64,000 bases of DNA from RGIG8775 sp045128735 (lineage in GTDB: Bacteria > Bacillota > Clostridia > Oscillospirales > CAG-272). The position numbers and the translations under genes are program-made. Below are positions 49,279 to 58,472 of this stretch, piece by piece (the first letter of the stretch is position 1; the number at the start of each line of letters is the position of its first letter). Under the pieces are notes generated by a model. That model was not told the DNA's origin. It saw only the letters and a program-made list of their open reading frames with translations, and did no database searches. Location: assembly GCA_045128735.1 (NCBI GenBank), contig JBGVRT010000100.1, positions 13,475 through 77,474 of the forward strand. Direction: 5' to 3'.

Positions 49279-50463
49279 TTATATGTTCGTAATCATTTCG
49301 TCGTCACCGATAACCTTATTGTCGGGTATCTTGACGCCCATACCGACTACGGTGATACCCTTTGCGGTATCCTTGGGTTTACCTACGCTTGCGCCAATTC
49401 CGACGGTGACGTTGCTATCGATTATCGAGTATTCAACCTTTGCTCCCTCGCCGATAACAACGCCGCCCATAATAACCGCATCACGCACAACCGCGCCCTT
49501 AGCGATTTTTACGCCCGCACCTATAACCGAGTTGATTACGTCGCCGTATATCTCGCATCCCTCTGTGATAGAGGAATTTACCACGTTAGCTTCTGCGCCC
49601 ACGTACTGAGGAGCTTCATTTTCGTGGCGCGAGAATATTCTCCACGACTCGTCGTTAAGGTTGATTTGCGGGTTTGTACCCAACATATCCATATTCGCCT
49701 CCCAAAGAGAGGAGATTGTTCCAACGTCCTTCCAATATCCCTCAAAGGAATACGCGTACATCTTTTCCTTTGCCGCAAGCATATTGGGAATTATATTCTT
49801 ACCGAAGTCGTTTGAGGATTCGGGATCTGCGGCGTCATCACGAAGGTATTTAACAAGCTTATCCTTATTGAAAACGTAAATACCCATAGAAGCCTTTGTA
49901 CTATCGGGATTCTTGGGCTTCTCGGAGAACTGATAAATAGAGTTATCGGGGTTTGTGCTCATAATACCGAATCGGCTCGCTTCCTCTATCGGAACGTCGA
50001 TAACCGCTATAGTACAGTCGGCATTCATCTGCTTATGGTAATTTATCATCTTGGAGTAGTCCATCTTATAGATATGGTCACCCGAAAGGATAAGCACGTA
50101 CTCCGCGTCGTATCTCTCAATAAATTCTATGTTCTGATAAATAGCGTTTGCTGTTCCCTTATACCAATCGGCTGAATCCATACCCTGATATGGAGGAAGA
50201 ATAGACACACCGCCAAAGGCACGGTCAAGGTCCCACGGCAGACCGTTGCCGATATACTCGTTAAGCACGAGGGGCTGATACTGGGTAAGCACGCCTACGG
50301 TGTCGATACCCGAATTGATACAGTTTGAAAGGGGGAAGTCGATAATGCGATACTTTCCGCCAAAGGGTACTGCAGGTTTTGCTGTCTTATGGGTCAGGGC
50401 ATAAAGTCTGCTTCCCTGTCCTCCTGCCAGCAACATTGCAACGCATTCTTTCTTCTTAAACAT
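49279..50463 (-). CDS. glgC: Glucose-1-phosphate adenylyltransferase (394 aa)
   Basis: MLLAGGQGSRLYALTHKTAK holds the nucleotide-binding GGxGxRL loop; KPAVPFGGKYRIIDFPLSNC and GDHIYKMDYSKMINYH follow, then GIYVFNKDKLVKYLRDD and the beta-helix (IGAGVKIAKGAVVRDAVIMG). Makes ADP-glucose from ATP and glucose-1-P, the committed step of glycogen synthesis. 27 bases after glgB. Confidence 0.96.
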   Translation of the reverse strand: MFKKKECVAMLLAGGQGSRLYALTHKTAKPAVPFGGKYRIIDFPLSNCINSGIDTVGVLTQYQPLVLNEYIGNGLPWDLDRAFGGVSILPPYQGMDSADWYKGTANAIYQNIEFIERYDAEYVLILSGDHIYKMDYSKMINYHKQMNADCTIAVIDVPIEEASRFGIMSTNPDNSIYQFSEKPKNPDSTKASMGIYVFNKDKLVKYLRDDAADPESSNDFGKNIIPNMLAAKEKMYAYSFEGYWKDVGTISSLWEANMDMLGTNPQINLNDESWRIFSRHENEAPQYVGAEANVVNSSITEGCEIYGDVINSVIGAGVKIAKGAVVRDAVIMGGVVIGEGAKVEYSIIDSNVTVGIGASVGKPKDTAKGITVVGMGVKIPDNKVIGDDEMITNI

Positions 50464-50490
50464 ACTAACCTCCGAAAAATATTAATGATT

Positions 50491-52374
50491 TTAGATTTTG
50501 GTTGCTTTTTTGGGTGCAAGTATCAATGCGCCTGAGGGCGGAACGGTTATGCTCAGCATATTGCGGTCTCCGTCCTTTATGCTGACGAGTCTGCCCTTAT
50601 TGAGTACTCCGTTTCCTCCGTATTTTTCGTCATCCGAGTTGATAATCTCCTCATAAACGCCACTGCACGGAACGTCGATTATATATCCGTCGTATCTCAC
50701 GGGAGTGAAATTCACAACGGTGATGAGCTCGTTACCCGACTTATCAATTCTGCGGTACGACAGAATGCTTCGGTCTCTGTCATCGGGATTTATCCACTTA
50801 AATCCGTCCCAAGAGCCGTCTATTTCGTAAAGCTCGGGACGCGAGATATAAAGATGATTCATATCGGCAAAGAAAAGTTGAAGCTGTGCGTGTTTTTCAT
50901 AGTCGAGCAAGAACCACTCTATCTGTCCCTCGTAATCCCACTCACGGAACTGACCTATCTCGCCGCCCATAAACATAAGCTTTTTGCCGGGGTGAGTCAT
51001 CATATAGATCAGAAAAGCACGGGTATTAGCAAATTTCGCCTCGTATTCTCCCGGCATTCTGTCAAGTAATGACTTTTTGCCGTGAACCACCTCGTCGTGT
51101 GATATGGGTAAGATATAACGCTCCCCAAAGGAATAGGTCAACGAAAAGGTAGTCTTTTCGTGGTGGTGCTTTTTGAAGAGAGGGTCAAGCTGAACGTATG
51201 AGAGAATATCGTTCATCCAACCCATATTCCACTTCATAGAAAAGCCCATTCCGTCGTTGTCAAATCCTGTAAGATTGCCCCACGCGGTTGATTCCTCGGC
51301 AATCATCATAACGTCGGGATATGCGGTTGCCATATAGGAATTAAGCTTCTTGAAAAAGGCTATTGCCTCAAGGTTTTTATTGTCGCCGTAGACGTTGGGC
51401 ACCCATTCGCCGGGGTCACGGTCATAGTCGAGATAAAGCATTGAAGCTACGGCGTCAACGCGCAAACCGTCGGCGTGAAAAACCTCCGCCCAATAAACGG
51501 CGTTTGAAACCAGGAAGCATTCCACTTCGTTTCTAGCCACGTCAAAGCATCTTGTACCCCAATTTTTATGCTCCATTCGGTCACGCCCCTGATATTCGTA
51601 CAGCGGCGTACCGTCAAACTCGTAAAGTCCGTGAGCGTCCTTGGGGAAATGAGCAGGCACCCAGTCAAGAATAACGCCTATTCCCGCCTCGTGCATCGTA
51701 TCCACAAACGCCATAAAATCCTCGGGCGTACCGTAACGCGCGGTGGGTGCGTAATATCCGCAGACCTGATAGCCCCATGAGCCGTCAAAGGGATGCTCCA
51801 TAACCGGCATAAGTTCAATATGCGTGTATCCCATCTGCTTAACGTAATTTACAAGGTCGGCGGCAATCTCGGCATAGCTGAGATACTCGCCATCCTCGTC
51901 ACGCTTCCATGAGCCCAGGTGAAGCTCATAAATATTTATCGGCTGTGAGTAAAAGCCGTCAGCCATTTTCTTGCGTCGATTCTCAAGCCACCCCTTATCG
52001 CGCCACTTATAGGCAGGGTGCTTAACAACCAACGACGCGGTGTTTGGCGGTTTTTCCATAGCAAAACCATACGGGTCCGCCTTAAGCCTCTCTCCGTTCT
52101 GGGATAAAATGCGATACTTATATACAGGAGTTGACTCGAACAAGCTATATTCAAGAATTATCTCCCATATTCCGCCTTCACTTATCCTTTCCATTCTCTC
52201 GCCGATACCCCAATTGCAAAAGTCACCCGTTACGTAAACGGCGACCGCATTCGGCGCCCACACTCTGAAGCTTACTTTTTCGCCCTCCACGTGAGCACCC
52301 ATGTATTCATAGGCACGGTAATTAGTTCCTTGGTGAAAAAGAAAAGACGCGAGGTTATCCTTTGTCTCTAACAA
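50491..52374 (-). CDS. glgB: 1,4-alpha-glucan branching enzyme (627 aa)
   Basis: GH13 branching enzyme with N-terminal CBM48 (VSFRVWAPNAVAVYVTGDFC, about 30-120). Motifs: ELMPVMEHPFDGSWGYQVCG, DWVPAHFPKDAHGLYEFDGT, GLRVDAVASMLYLDY (nucleophile Asp), MIAEEST (acid/base Glu) and LPISHDEVVHGKKSLL. First gene of the operon behind a good promoter. Confidence 0.97.
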   Translation of the reverse strand: MLETKDNLASFLFHQGTNYRAYEYMGAHVEGEKVSFRVWAPNAVAVYVTGDFCNWGIGERMERISEGGIWEIILEYSLFESTPVYKYRILSQNGERLKADPYGFAMEKPPNTASLVVKHPAYKWRDKGWLENRRKKMADGFYSQPINIYELHLGSWKRDEDGEYLSYAEIAADLVNYVKQMGYTHIELMPVMEHPFDGSWGYQVCGYYAPTARYGTPEDFMAFVDTMHEAGIGVILDWVPAHFPKDAHGLYEFDGTPLYEYQGRDRMEHKNWGTRCFDVARNEVECFLVSNAVYWAEVFHADGLRVDAVASMLYLDYDRDPGEWVPNVYGDNKNLEAIAFFKKLNSYMATAYPDVMMIAEESTAWGNLTGFDNDGMGFSMKWNMGWMNDILSYVQLDPLFKKHHHEKTTFSLTYSFGERYILPISHDEVVHGKKSLLDRMPGEYEAKFANTRAFLIYMMTHPGKKLMFMGGEIGQFREWDYEGQIEWFLLDYEKHAQLQLFFADMNHLYISRPELYEIDGSWDGFKWINPDDRDRSILSYRRIDKSGNELITVVNFTPVRYDGYIIDVPCSGVYEEIINSDDEKYGGNGVLNKGRLVSIKDGDRNMLSITVPPSGALILAPKKATKI

Positions 52375-52415
52375 AAAACCTCCACTCCTTTCAACTCTTA
52401 TAATTTTATGTGTAT

Positions 52416-52444
52416 ATTATACAACATTTTTTATATTTTTGCAA
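52416..52444 (-). promoter_or_regulatory. Glycogen operon promoter
   Basis: Minus strand TTGCAA (52444-52439), 17-base spacer, TATAAT (52421-52416), upstream of AAAGGAGTGGAGG and glgB. No riboswitch was recognised in the leader. Confidence 0.8.
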
Positions 52445-52568
52445 TAGGTTTTTTGCTATTTTACACATTTTATTAAGACATTTTTTGATATTCTACGAGT
52501 TTTATTTTATTTTTGTGAAAATCGCACAATAATTTTTGTCAAAAATCCATCAAAATGGAAACAGACCA

Positions 52569-52625
52569 TTGACACAAAGGCTTGTTATAATGTATAATAT
52601 ATACGTATTATTGATATATACATAT
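52569..52625 (+). promoter_or_regulatory. ABC exporter promoter with direct repeats
   Basis: TTGACA (52569-52574), 18-base spacer, TATAAT (52593-52598). Two direct copies of TATATAC-R-TATTATT follow at 52599-52630, a possible regulator site. The rest of the 282-base gap is AT-rich with nothing else visible. Confidence 0.7.
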
Positions 52626-52656
52626 TATTTTTGCAAATATTATGGAGGTATATGTT

Positions 52657-53691
52657 TTGATAGAGGTTAAAGATCTGACGAAGCTGTACGGAAATAAAAC
52701 CGCGCTTAACGGCATCAGCTTCAAAATCGAAAAAGGAAAGATATACGGCTTTCTCGGTCAGAACGGTGCGGGAAAATCCACGACTATGAACATTATTACG
52801 GGATGTCTTGCAGCTACCGACGGAAGTGTTACAGTAAACGGAAACGACATTTTCAAGTCGCCCATTGCCGCAAAGCTGCACATCGGATACCTTCCCGAGC
52901 AACCGCCGCTCTACATGGATATGACTGTTATAGAATATCTCGCGTTCGTTGCCGAGGCTAAGGGAGTTACACGTGAGCTTGCCTACACGCAGGTAAAAGA
53001 GGTAATGGAGCTTACACAGATAAACGACGTTGAGGACCGCATTATAAAGACTCTTTCAAAGGGCTACAAGCAGAGAGTCGGCATTGCGCAGGCACTTCTC
53101 GGCTCGCCCGACGTTATAATTCTCGACGAGCCCACGGTAGGTCTTGACCCAAGACAGATTACCGAGATACGCAGTCTTATCCGCAAGCTTGGCGAGACAA
53201 AGACTGTCATTATTTCAAGCCATATTCTCGCTGAAATCAGCGAGGTTTGCGACCACGTTATAATCATTTCCCACGGAAAAATCGTTGCTGATGCGGGCAT
53301 CGAAGAGCTTGAGGAATCACTCAACGTCGAAAGCGTAATTGAGCTTAAGCTAAAATGTGGTGCAGAAGTTGCCGAAAGCATATTTGACGGTATTGACTCG
53401 ATAAGCTCCTACACTACCGAGGAGCTTGGCAACTCGCTTAACTGCAAGGTGGTATACGACCACGCAGACGATCCTGCCGAAAAGCTTTTCCTTGCTTTTG
53501 CTGAGAAAGGCGCAATAATAACCGAGATGCACCACAAGAGACTTACTCTTGAGGATATTTTCCTCAAGCTTACCGAGGAAAACGCTGCAGAAGACTTAGG
53601 CAAAGACGAAGCAGACGACGGAGATTACACACCCGTATTCGGTGAGTCCTCGGAAGATGAAAACAATGAAGAGGAGGAAAACGAAGAATGA
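52657..53691 (+). CDS. ABC transporter ATP-binding protein, GldA-like (344 aa)
   Basis: TTG 52657 is chosen: GGAGG lies nine bases upstream (inside the earlier ATG at 52642), giving the usual (M)IEVKDLTKLYGNKTALNGI. Walker A GQNGAGKST, Q-loop YLPEQPPLY, signature LSKGYKQRVGIAQALLGSP, Walker B VIILDEPTVGLDP, H-loop SSHIL. The extra acidic C-terminal tail (~40 residues) is unusual. Overlaps the permease by 4 bases. Confidence 0.93.
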   Translation: MIEVKDLTKLYGNKTALNGISFKIEKGKIYGFLGQNGAGKSTTMNIITGCLAATDGSVTVNGNDIFKSPIAAKLHIGYLPEQPPLYMDMTVIEYLAFVAEAKGVTRELAYTQVKEVMELTQINDVEDRIIKTLSKGYKQRVGIAQALLGSPDVIILDEPTVGLDPRQITEIRSLIRKLGETKTVIISSHILAEISEVCDHVIIISHGKIVADAGIEELEESLNVESVIELKLKCGAEVAESIFDGIDSISSYTTEELGNSLNCKVVYDHADDPAEKLFLAFAEKGAIITEMHHKRLTLEDIFLKLTEENAAEDLGKDEADDGDYTPVFGESSEDENNEEEENEE

Positions 53692-54551
53692 GCGCAATTT
53701 TCAAAAGAGAATTAAGATCCTACTTCACGGGATACATCGGCTATATTTTCGCCGCCCTTTTGCTACTATTCGAGGGAATTTACGTGGTGATTATCAATCT
53801 GCTCAGCGGTTACGCCTCCTTTGAATTTTCACTTGAAAACATAACGGTAATTTTCTTGCTTATCGTTCCGATTATTACAATGAGATCTATTGCCGAGGAA
53901 AAGCGTTCAAGAACCGACCAGCTTCTCTACTCGCTTCCCATAAAAACCTCGTCAATAGTGCTTGGAAAGTATTTCGCGTTGCTTTGCGTTTTACTTATTC
54001 CAACGCTTATAATCGGTCTTTACCCCATAATTCTCAACTTTTTCGGCAACGTAAATATGCTTAACGCTTATGCATGCCTGCTTGCGTTCTTCCTGCTTGC
54101 GTCGGCGCTTATAGCGATTTGTATGTTCACGTCCTCGCTTTCGGAAAGTCAGATAATTGCCGCTGTGCTCGGCTTTGGCGCACTTATGGTGTTTTATCTC
54201 GCCCCCACTATTGCGGCAATGATTCCTCCCACGGCAGTTGCTTCGCTTGTTGGCTTTGCGGCTGTTATAGTTATCGTTGCTCTTATAGCTTATAATATGA
54301 CGAAAAGCACCGCGGTTTCGCTTGCCGTCGGAGTTGTGCTCGCAATTCCCACCGTGCTCTTGTTCGTGTTCAAGCGCACGTTATTTGAAGGACTCTTCCC
54401 TGCGCTTGTTGAAAAGCTTGCCATTTTTGAGGGATATATGCTTTTCACTTACGGCATTTTTGATGTCTCGACGATAATATATTATATTTCAATTTCCGCC
54501 TTTTTCATCTTCCTGACAGTTCAGGCAATGGAAAAGAAGCGTTGGTGCTAA
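53688..54551 (+). CDS. ABC transporter permease, GldF-like (287 aa)
   Basis: Six transmembrane helices; typical opening MSAIFKRELRSYFTGYIGYI and IITMRSIAEEKRSRTDQLLY, then LPIKTSSIVLGKYFALLCVL. It belongs to ABC-2 permeases found with Gld-type ATPases. ATGA overlap with the ATPase gene. In non-gliding Firmicutes the exported substrate is unknown. Confidence 0.88.
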   Translation: MSAIFKRELRSYFTGYIGYIFAALLLLFEGIYVVIINLLSGYASFEFSLENITVIFLLIVPIITMRSIAEEKRSRTDQLLYSLPIKTSSIVLGKYFALLCVLLIPTLIIGLYPIILNFFGNVNMLNAYACLLAFFLLASALIAICMFTSSLSESQIIAAVLGFGALMVFYLAPTIAAMIPPTAVASLVGFAAVIVIVALIAYNMTKSTAVSLAVGVVLAIPTVLLFVFKRTLFEGLFPALVEKLAIFEGYMLFTYGIFDVSTIIYYISISAFFIFLTVQAMEKKRWC

Positions 54552-54564
54552 GGAGGTGGCGACA

Positions 54565-56028
54565 ATGAAAAATTTATTCGCTTCGAAGACCGTTAAGCTT
54601 GGTCTTTCGGCAATCGCCATCACGGCATTGCTTCTTGTTGTGCTTATCCTCGTTAATTCTCTTGTGGGACTTCTTCCAAAGAATATAACCCTGGCAGACG
54701 CAAGCGAAAACAAGATGTATTCAATATCCGATGCCGCCAAACGCGACATTGCAAAGGTCAAGGACAGTGTAAGCATTTACCTGCTCACCTCGGGCGGCGA
54801 GAGTACACTTTCCGAAACAGGTATTCACCTTGACACCTTCTTAAAGCGCGCCGCCGCACGCAACGGCAAGCTCAGCTACAAGGTAATTGACCTTTACACC
54901 GATTCGGCATTTCTATCCGAAAGAGGAATAGACTCCTCAACTGTAACATCTCTCAGTGTTGTAGTTGAAAGCGAACTAAGATACAGATATATCGACAGCG
55001 CAGATATTTTCTACTATTACATTGACGGCATCGGAAAGGTAAGCAAATCCGACGCTCAGATGTATCAGTATTACGCAAGCATGTACGGCACGACACTTGA
55101 GGTGCTCTACCAATTTGACGGTGAGGCACAGCTTACAAGCGCACTTTCATACGTTACCTCTGACTCACTTCCTTTAATAATTTCGCTGACAGGTCACGGC
55201 GAGACCGCATTAACCGCAACACTTAAAAATCAGTTAACAGCGCTTGGCACAAGCTTCTCCGAGCTTGCCACGCTCACCATTGTTCCCGGCTGTGAAATGC
55301 TTATAATAAACGGTCCAACAAGCGATATTTCGGCAAACGAGGCAAGCCTCATAAGCCAATATCTCAAAAAGGGCGGAAAGCTTATGCTTACCACCGCGTC
55401 GGGTATTTCGGCATTCCCGAATCTCACTTCGGCGCTTGCAGACTACGGACTTTCATATGCTGACGGCGTTATTATCGACCCCACTCAAGGAAACTACTAC
55501 ACTTATCCCAACTGGTTGATGCCCACGTCAAATCCTCATTCGTCAACTGCGGGAATAACGTCATCGCTGCTTCTTCCCTCTGCCCACGCAATTATTGTTG
55601 AGGACACAGCGGGAATTAACACAAGCTGTCTTTTTAACACAAGTTCGGCATCGTATATTATTCCCGTTGAATCTCCGTCGGCAGAAAAGCCCGAGGGTGC
55701 CGAAGAAGCTTCATATCCCGTAGGCGTTATAGCCGAGGCAAACAACGGTTCAGCCATAGTATGGTTCTCGTCAGCGGCGTTGCTTGACGACACCGCCAAC
55801 CAATATGCAGGCGGCGGAAATTACCAACACGTCACCTCGATAGCATCCTACATCTGTGACGTTGCCGAGACGGGCGGTTCGGAATACAAGCCATTGACTC
55901 TCGTAACCGAGCAGCTTACAATAAGCGGCGTATCACGTGTGGCTATTGCCGCGCTTGTGGTTCTCATTGTTCCGCTTTTGGTACTCGTAATCGGCGCAAC
56001 TTACTGTCACAGAAGAAAAATGAGATAA
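54565..56028 (+). CDS. Membrane-anchored GldG-like protein (487 aa)
   Basis: Start ATG 54565 behind AAGGAGGTGGCGAC; GTG 54556 is less likely. N-terminal transmembrane helix (LSAIAITALLLVVLILVNSL) and C-terminal helix (VAIAALVVLIVPLLVLVIGA) hold a large extracytoplasmic domain (IISLTGHGET is the GldG/IFT52-like motif). Third gene of the exporter operon; supports the permease complex. Confidence 0.85.
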   Translation: MKNLFASKTVKLGLSAIAITALLLVVLILVNSLVGLLPKNITLADASENKMYSISDAAKRDIAKVKDSVSIYLLTSGGESTLSETGIHLDTFLKRAAARNGKLSYKVIDLYTDSAFLSERGIDSSTVTSLSVVVESELRYRYIDSADIFYYYIDGIGKVSKSDAQMYQYYASMYGTTLEVLYQFDGEAQLTSALSYVTSDSLPLIISLTGHGETALTATLKNQLTALGTSFSELATLTIVPGCEMLIINGPTSDISANEASLISQYLKKGGKLMLTTASGISAFPNLTSALADYGLSYADGVIIDPTQGNYYTYPNWLMPTSNPHSSTAGITSSLLLPSAHAIIVEDTAGINTSCLFNTSSASYIIPVESPSAEKPEGAEEASYPVGVIAEANNGSAIVWFSSAALLDDTANQYAGGGNYQHVTSIASYICDVAETGGSEYKPLTLVTEQLTISGVSRVAIAALVVLIVPLLVLVIGATYCHRRKMR

Positions 56029-56031
56029 CAA

Positions 56032-56060
56032 AAAAGAAGGCGAATTTTTCGCCTTCTTTT
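56032..56060. terminator. Bidirectional terminator
   Basis: AAAAGAAGGCGA (56032-56043) pairs with TCGCCTTCTTTT (56049-56060). It ends the exporter operon and the convergent gene. Confidence 0.85.
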
Positions 56061-56740
56061 CAATTTGTTATATTTCCGTCTCCCGAAAGGTCAATGGTTT
56101 CTCCCATATAGGTTGCTTCGGGCTTAGCCAACGCCATCACGGTATCCTTCATTCGCGCCGCCCACTCACGCAGCGTATAAACAGGTTGCTTCATATAGCT
56201 TCGCAAATTTGCAGATACCCCGCAGGCTTCCGCGCCAAGCGCACGTGCAAGATAAACGGCGCGATAAAGGTGATATTTTTGAGTAACGATAAGTATTTTT
56301 TCAGCACCGAATATTTTTATGGCTCTGTAAACACTGTCGTAGGTTGATATGCCCGCGTGGTCAAGAAAAATCACATCGCTTTCTATTCCCTGCTCTATGG
56401 CAAAATTCTTCATAGCGGTCGGCTCGTCGTAATCTGCGTTAAGATGGTCTCCGCTCATAATAAGTCTGTCGGAGCAGCCCGCCTCATAAGCCTCGCACGC
56501 CACCACAAGTCTGTCGTTAAGCATTGGAGTAGGTGAACCGTCGGAATATACTCCAGCGCCGAGGACAAGAACGCAGTCATAGTCCTTTGAAAGCTTATCA
56601 AGATCGTCTCTATCGTATATATATCTTGCCGATGAAGCACAAACGACAGCATTGGGCACTAAAACAGCGAGAATACCAAACAGGACAAGTGCCGCGCCGC
56701 CAAGTAGAATATATTTAGGTTTAAGGTCTTTGAATTTCAT
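56060..56740 (-). CDS. ElyC/SanA/YdcF-family (DUF218) membrane protein (226 aa)
   Basis: Start ATG 56740 (MKFKDLKPKYILLGGAALVL) behind GAGGTGATC. One N-terminal transmembrane helix, then DCVLVLGAGVYSDGSPTPML and NDRLVVACEAYEAGCSDRLI, MSGDHLNADYDEPTAM: the DUF218 catalytic-looking core. The family affects envelope integrity; biochemical role unclear. GC/codon use matches neighbours. Confidence 0.9.
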   Translation of the reverse strand: MKFKDLKPKYILLGGAALVLFGILAVLVPNAVVCASSARYIYDRDDLDKLSKDYDCVLVLGAGVYSDGSPTPMLNDRLVVACEAYEAGCSDRLIMSGDHLNADYDEPTAMKNFAIEQGIESDVIFLDHAGISTYDSVYRAIKIFGAEKILIVTQKYHLYRAVYLARALGAEACGVSANLRSYMKQPVYTLREWAARMKDTVMALAKPEATYMGETIDLSGDGNITN

Positions 56741-56761
56741 TTTGATCACCTCTTGTTTTAT

Positions 56762-56790
56762 ATTATACATCAAATATATTCTTCTGTCAA
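56762..56790 (-). promoter_or_regulatory. elyC-like gene promoter
   Basis: Minus strand TTGACA (56790-56785), 17-base spacer, TATAAT (56767-56762), starting directly after the terminator of the first binding-protein gene. Confidence 0.8.
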
Positions 56791-56798
56791 CAAAAAAA

Positions 56799-56822
56799 CA
56801 GCCGTTGTTTTCACAACGGCTG
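56799..56822 (-). terminator. Terminator of binding-protein gene 1
   Basis: CAGCCGTTGT pairs with ACAACGGCTG, then T7 on the minus strand. Its stem core GCCGTTG matches the two terminators at 58441 and 60032. Confidence 0.85.
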
Positions 56823-56830
56823 TAAATTTT

Positions 56831-58312
56831 TTAACCAACCATAAACGAAATCTCGTCAAGCTTGTCTATAAGGTCCTCAAGAGCAGTTTCATATTTGATC
56901 TTGTTTGCCTCGTATGTCTGCGCAATATCTGCTGTGAGATTACGGAAGAGCGAACCGATACCGTCAAGGCTCTTTGTGGAATAGCAGAATCCGAAGTTAA
57001 ATACGAAGGTCTTGATAATTCTGTCGTACATTGCAGCGTCCTGAGGCTCGTCGGAATACTTACCCTGGAGACAGATTTCAAAGTATGCGGGAGTTACCTG
57101 CTTATATGCTTCTGCGCCCATAAGCTCAAGGGTTGCGCCAACCTTATCGGTCGCTGTGCAAGTGGAAAGAACAACTACAAGAGACGACGTATTATCAAAG
57201 GTGGTATAGTAATCAGCCTGCTCCTCGTCAAACTTGGGAAGAGGAAGTACGCCGTAGTCGTCCTGCATATCACGAAGGTTAGAGCCCGAGTTAAGACTGC
57301 CTCTCATAAAGAGCTGATTTCCGACAGAGAAGCCGGTATTAGGTGCACCCGAAACAACGAACGAACCGGGGTTATTGATGTGAAGATTCTTAACCTTCTC
57401 AAAAGCTTCAACAGTATGCTCATCGTAGAATGTAAGCTCGGGATATCCGTCAACAATGGTAGTAAGTCTTACGCCCATAGCAGGAATCCAAGCGTCCATA
57501 CCGCCGTCGCCGTTAGTTGTTGCGTTATTCTTGAAGCCAACCGTATCGCCGTCGCTGATTACACCGTCGCTGTTTTCATCAATCCACGCATTGGAAACAA
57601 GCTCGCTCATAAAGTCGATGGTCCACTTGCCGTCCTCAACAGTTTGATAAAGGTCTATATTCTGAGTCTGATAAAGCTCTGTGAAAAGGTCCTTGTTAAA
57701 GAACAGTGTCATACCGTTGGAAATCTGTGTTACAACGATATCACCGCCGAGGTAGTAGAGGGTATCAAAGAGGGTAAGCTCGTCTCTGATAGTCTGATTC
57801 CACCAAGGCTGATCAAGGTTGAGGTGAGGAAGGTCAAGAACGTTATAGTAGAGACCTTCAACCGCAAGTGCTGAGCCTGTGGAAGCGTAGATTGCCGCCG
57901 CCTCGTAGTCGCCGCTCTTTGTAAGTACACAGTTACGAAGCGTTGAGTTCCAGGAATCGGAAACCGAGAAAGTGCCCGCCTGACCAATCTGCTCAATGGT
58001 AACACCGAGCCTCTGCTCTACTGTCGCATTACGGTAGTAGATAGCGTCGAAAAGAGTGTCGTTGGTCGTCTTCTCAACGTCTATCTCATTTTTCCACATT
58101 TCGTTATCGTCACGAACAAAGAAAGTTACTGTCTCACCATTGAAGTTGAGATTTGTGGGAACGGTATCCTTGACTGCGTTACGTCCTGTTTCGTCCTTAA
58201 CGCCGGAAGCCGTGGGGAGTGTTGTGTCATCGCCATTGCCACCGCACGCCGCAAAGCAAGCTACGGTCATAATAAGCGCAAGAGCAAGGCACATAAGCTT
58301 TGTGAATTTCAT
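56831..58312 (-). CDS. Solute-binding lipoprotein 1 (493 aa)
   Basis: Signal II: MKFTKLMCLALALIMTVACF then AACGGNGDD, lipobox Cys22. ABC family-1 solute-binding fold. Contains DENSDGVISDGDTVGF (about residue 240), a calcium-loop-like DxNxDG motif. Strongly similar to the proteins at 58473 and 60070. No permease or ATPase gene is adjacent. Likely sugar/oligosaccharide ligand (inference). Confidence 0.9.
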   Translation of the reverse strand: MKFTKLMCLALALIMTVACFAACGGNGDDTTLPTASGVKDETGRNAVKDTVPTNLNFNGETVTFFVRDDNEMWKNEIDVEKTTNDTLFDAIYYRNATVEQRLGVTIEQIGQAGTFSVSDSWNSTLRNCVLTKSGDYEAAAIYASTGSALAVEGLYYNVLDLPHLNLDQPWWNQTIRDELTLFDTLYYLGGDIVVTQISNGMTLFFNKDLFTELYQTQNIDLYQTVEDGKWTIDFMSELVSNAWIDENSDGVISDGDTVGFKNNATTNGDGGMDAWIPAMGVRLTTIVDGYPELTFYDEHTVEAFEKVKNLHINNPGSFVVSGAPNTGFSVGNQLFMRGSLNSGSNLRDMQDDYGVLPLPKFDEEQADYYTTFDNTSSLVVVLSTCTATDKVGATLELMGAEAYKQVTPAYFEICLQGKYSDEPQDAAMYDRIIKTFVFNFGFCYSTKSLDGIGSLFRNLTADIAQTYEANKIKYETALEDLIDKLDEISFMVG

Positions 58313-58347
58313 TGTGAACTCTCCTTAACATAAATTTTGCCACATAT

Positions 58348-58376
58348 ATATTAACATATTTTCTTGGTTCTGTCAA
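58348..58376 (-). promoter_or_regulatory. Promoter of binding-protein gene 1
   Basis: Minus strand TTGACA (58376-58371), 17-base spacer ending AATATGT, TAATAT (58353-58348). Same layout as the other two copies. Confidence 0.75.
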
Positions 58377-58440
58377 CACGATAAACTTGTTTTTGATATT
58401 TTTGTCCTTTTGCACAAAAAAGCGTGCGTTCTTTTATTAA

Positions 58441-58467
58441 AAAAGCCGTTGCGGCGCAACGGCTTTT
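58441..58467 (-). terminator. Terminator of binding-protein gene 2
   Basis: AAAAGCCGTTGC (58441-58452) pairs with GCAACGGCTTTT (58456-58467), T-run both sides. Confidence 0.85.
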
Positions 58468-58472
58468 AGTGC

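Noticed and set aside
56753..57874. Plus-strand 373-codon frame across the first binding-protein gene
   Set aside because: Antisense shadow; repeats of the same shadow occur in the paralogues.
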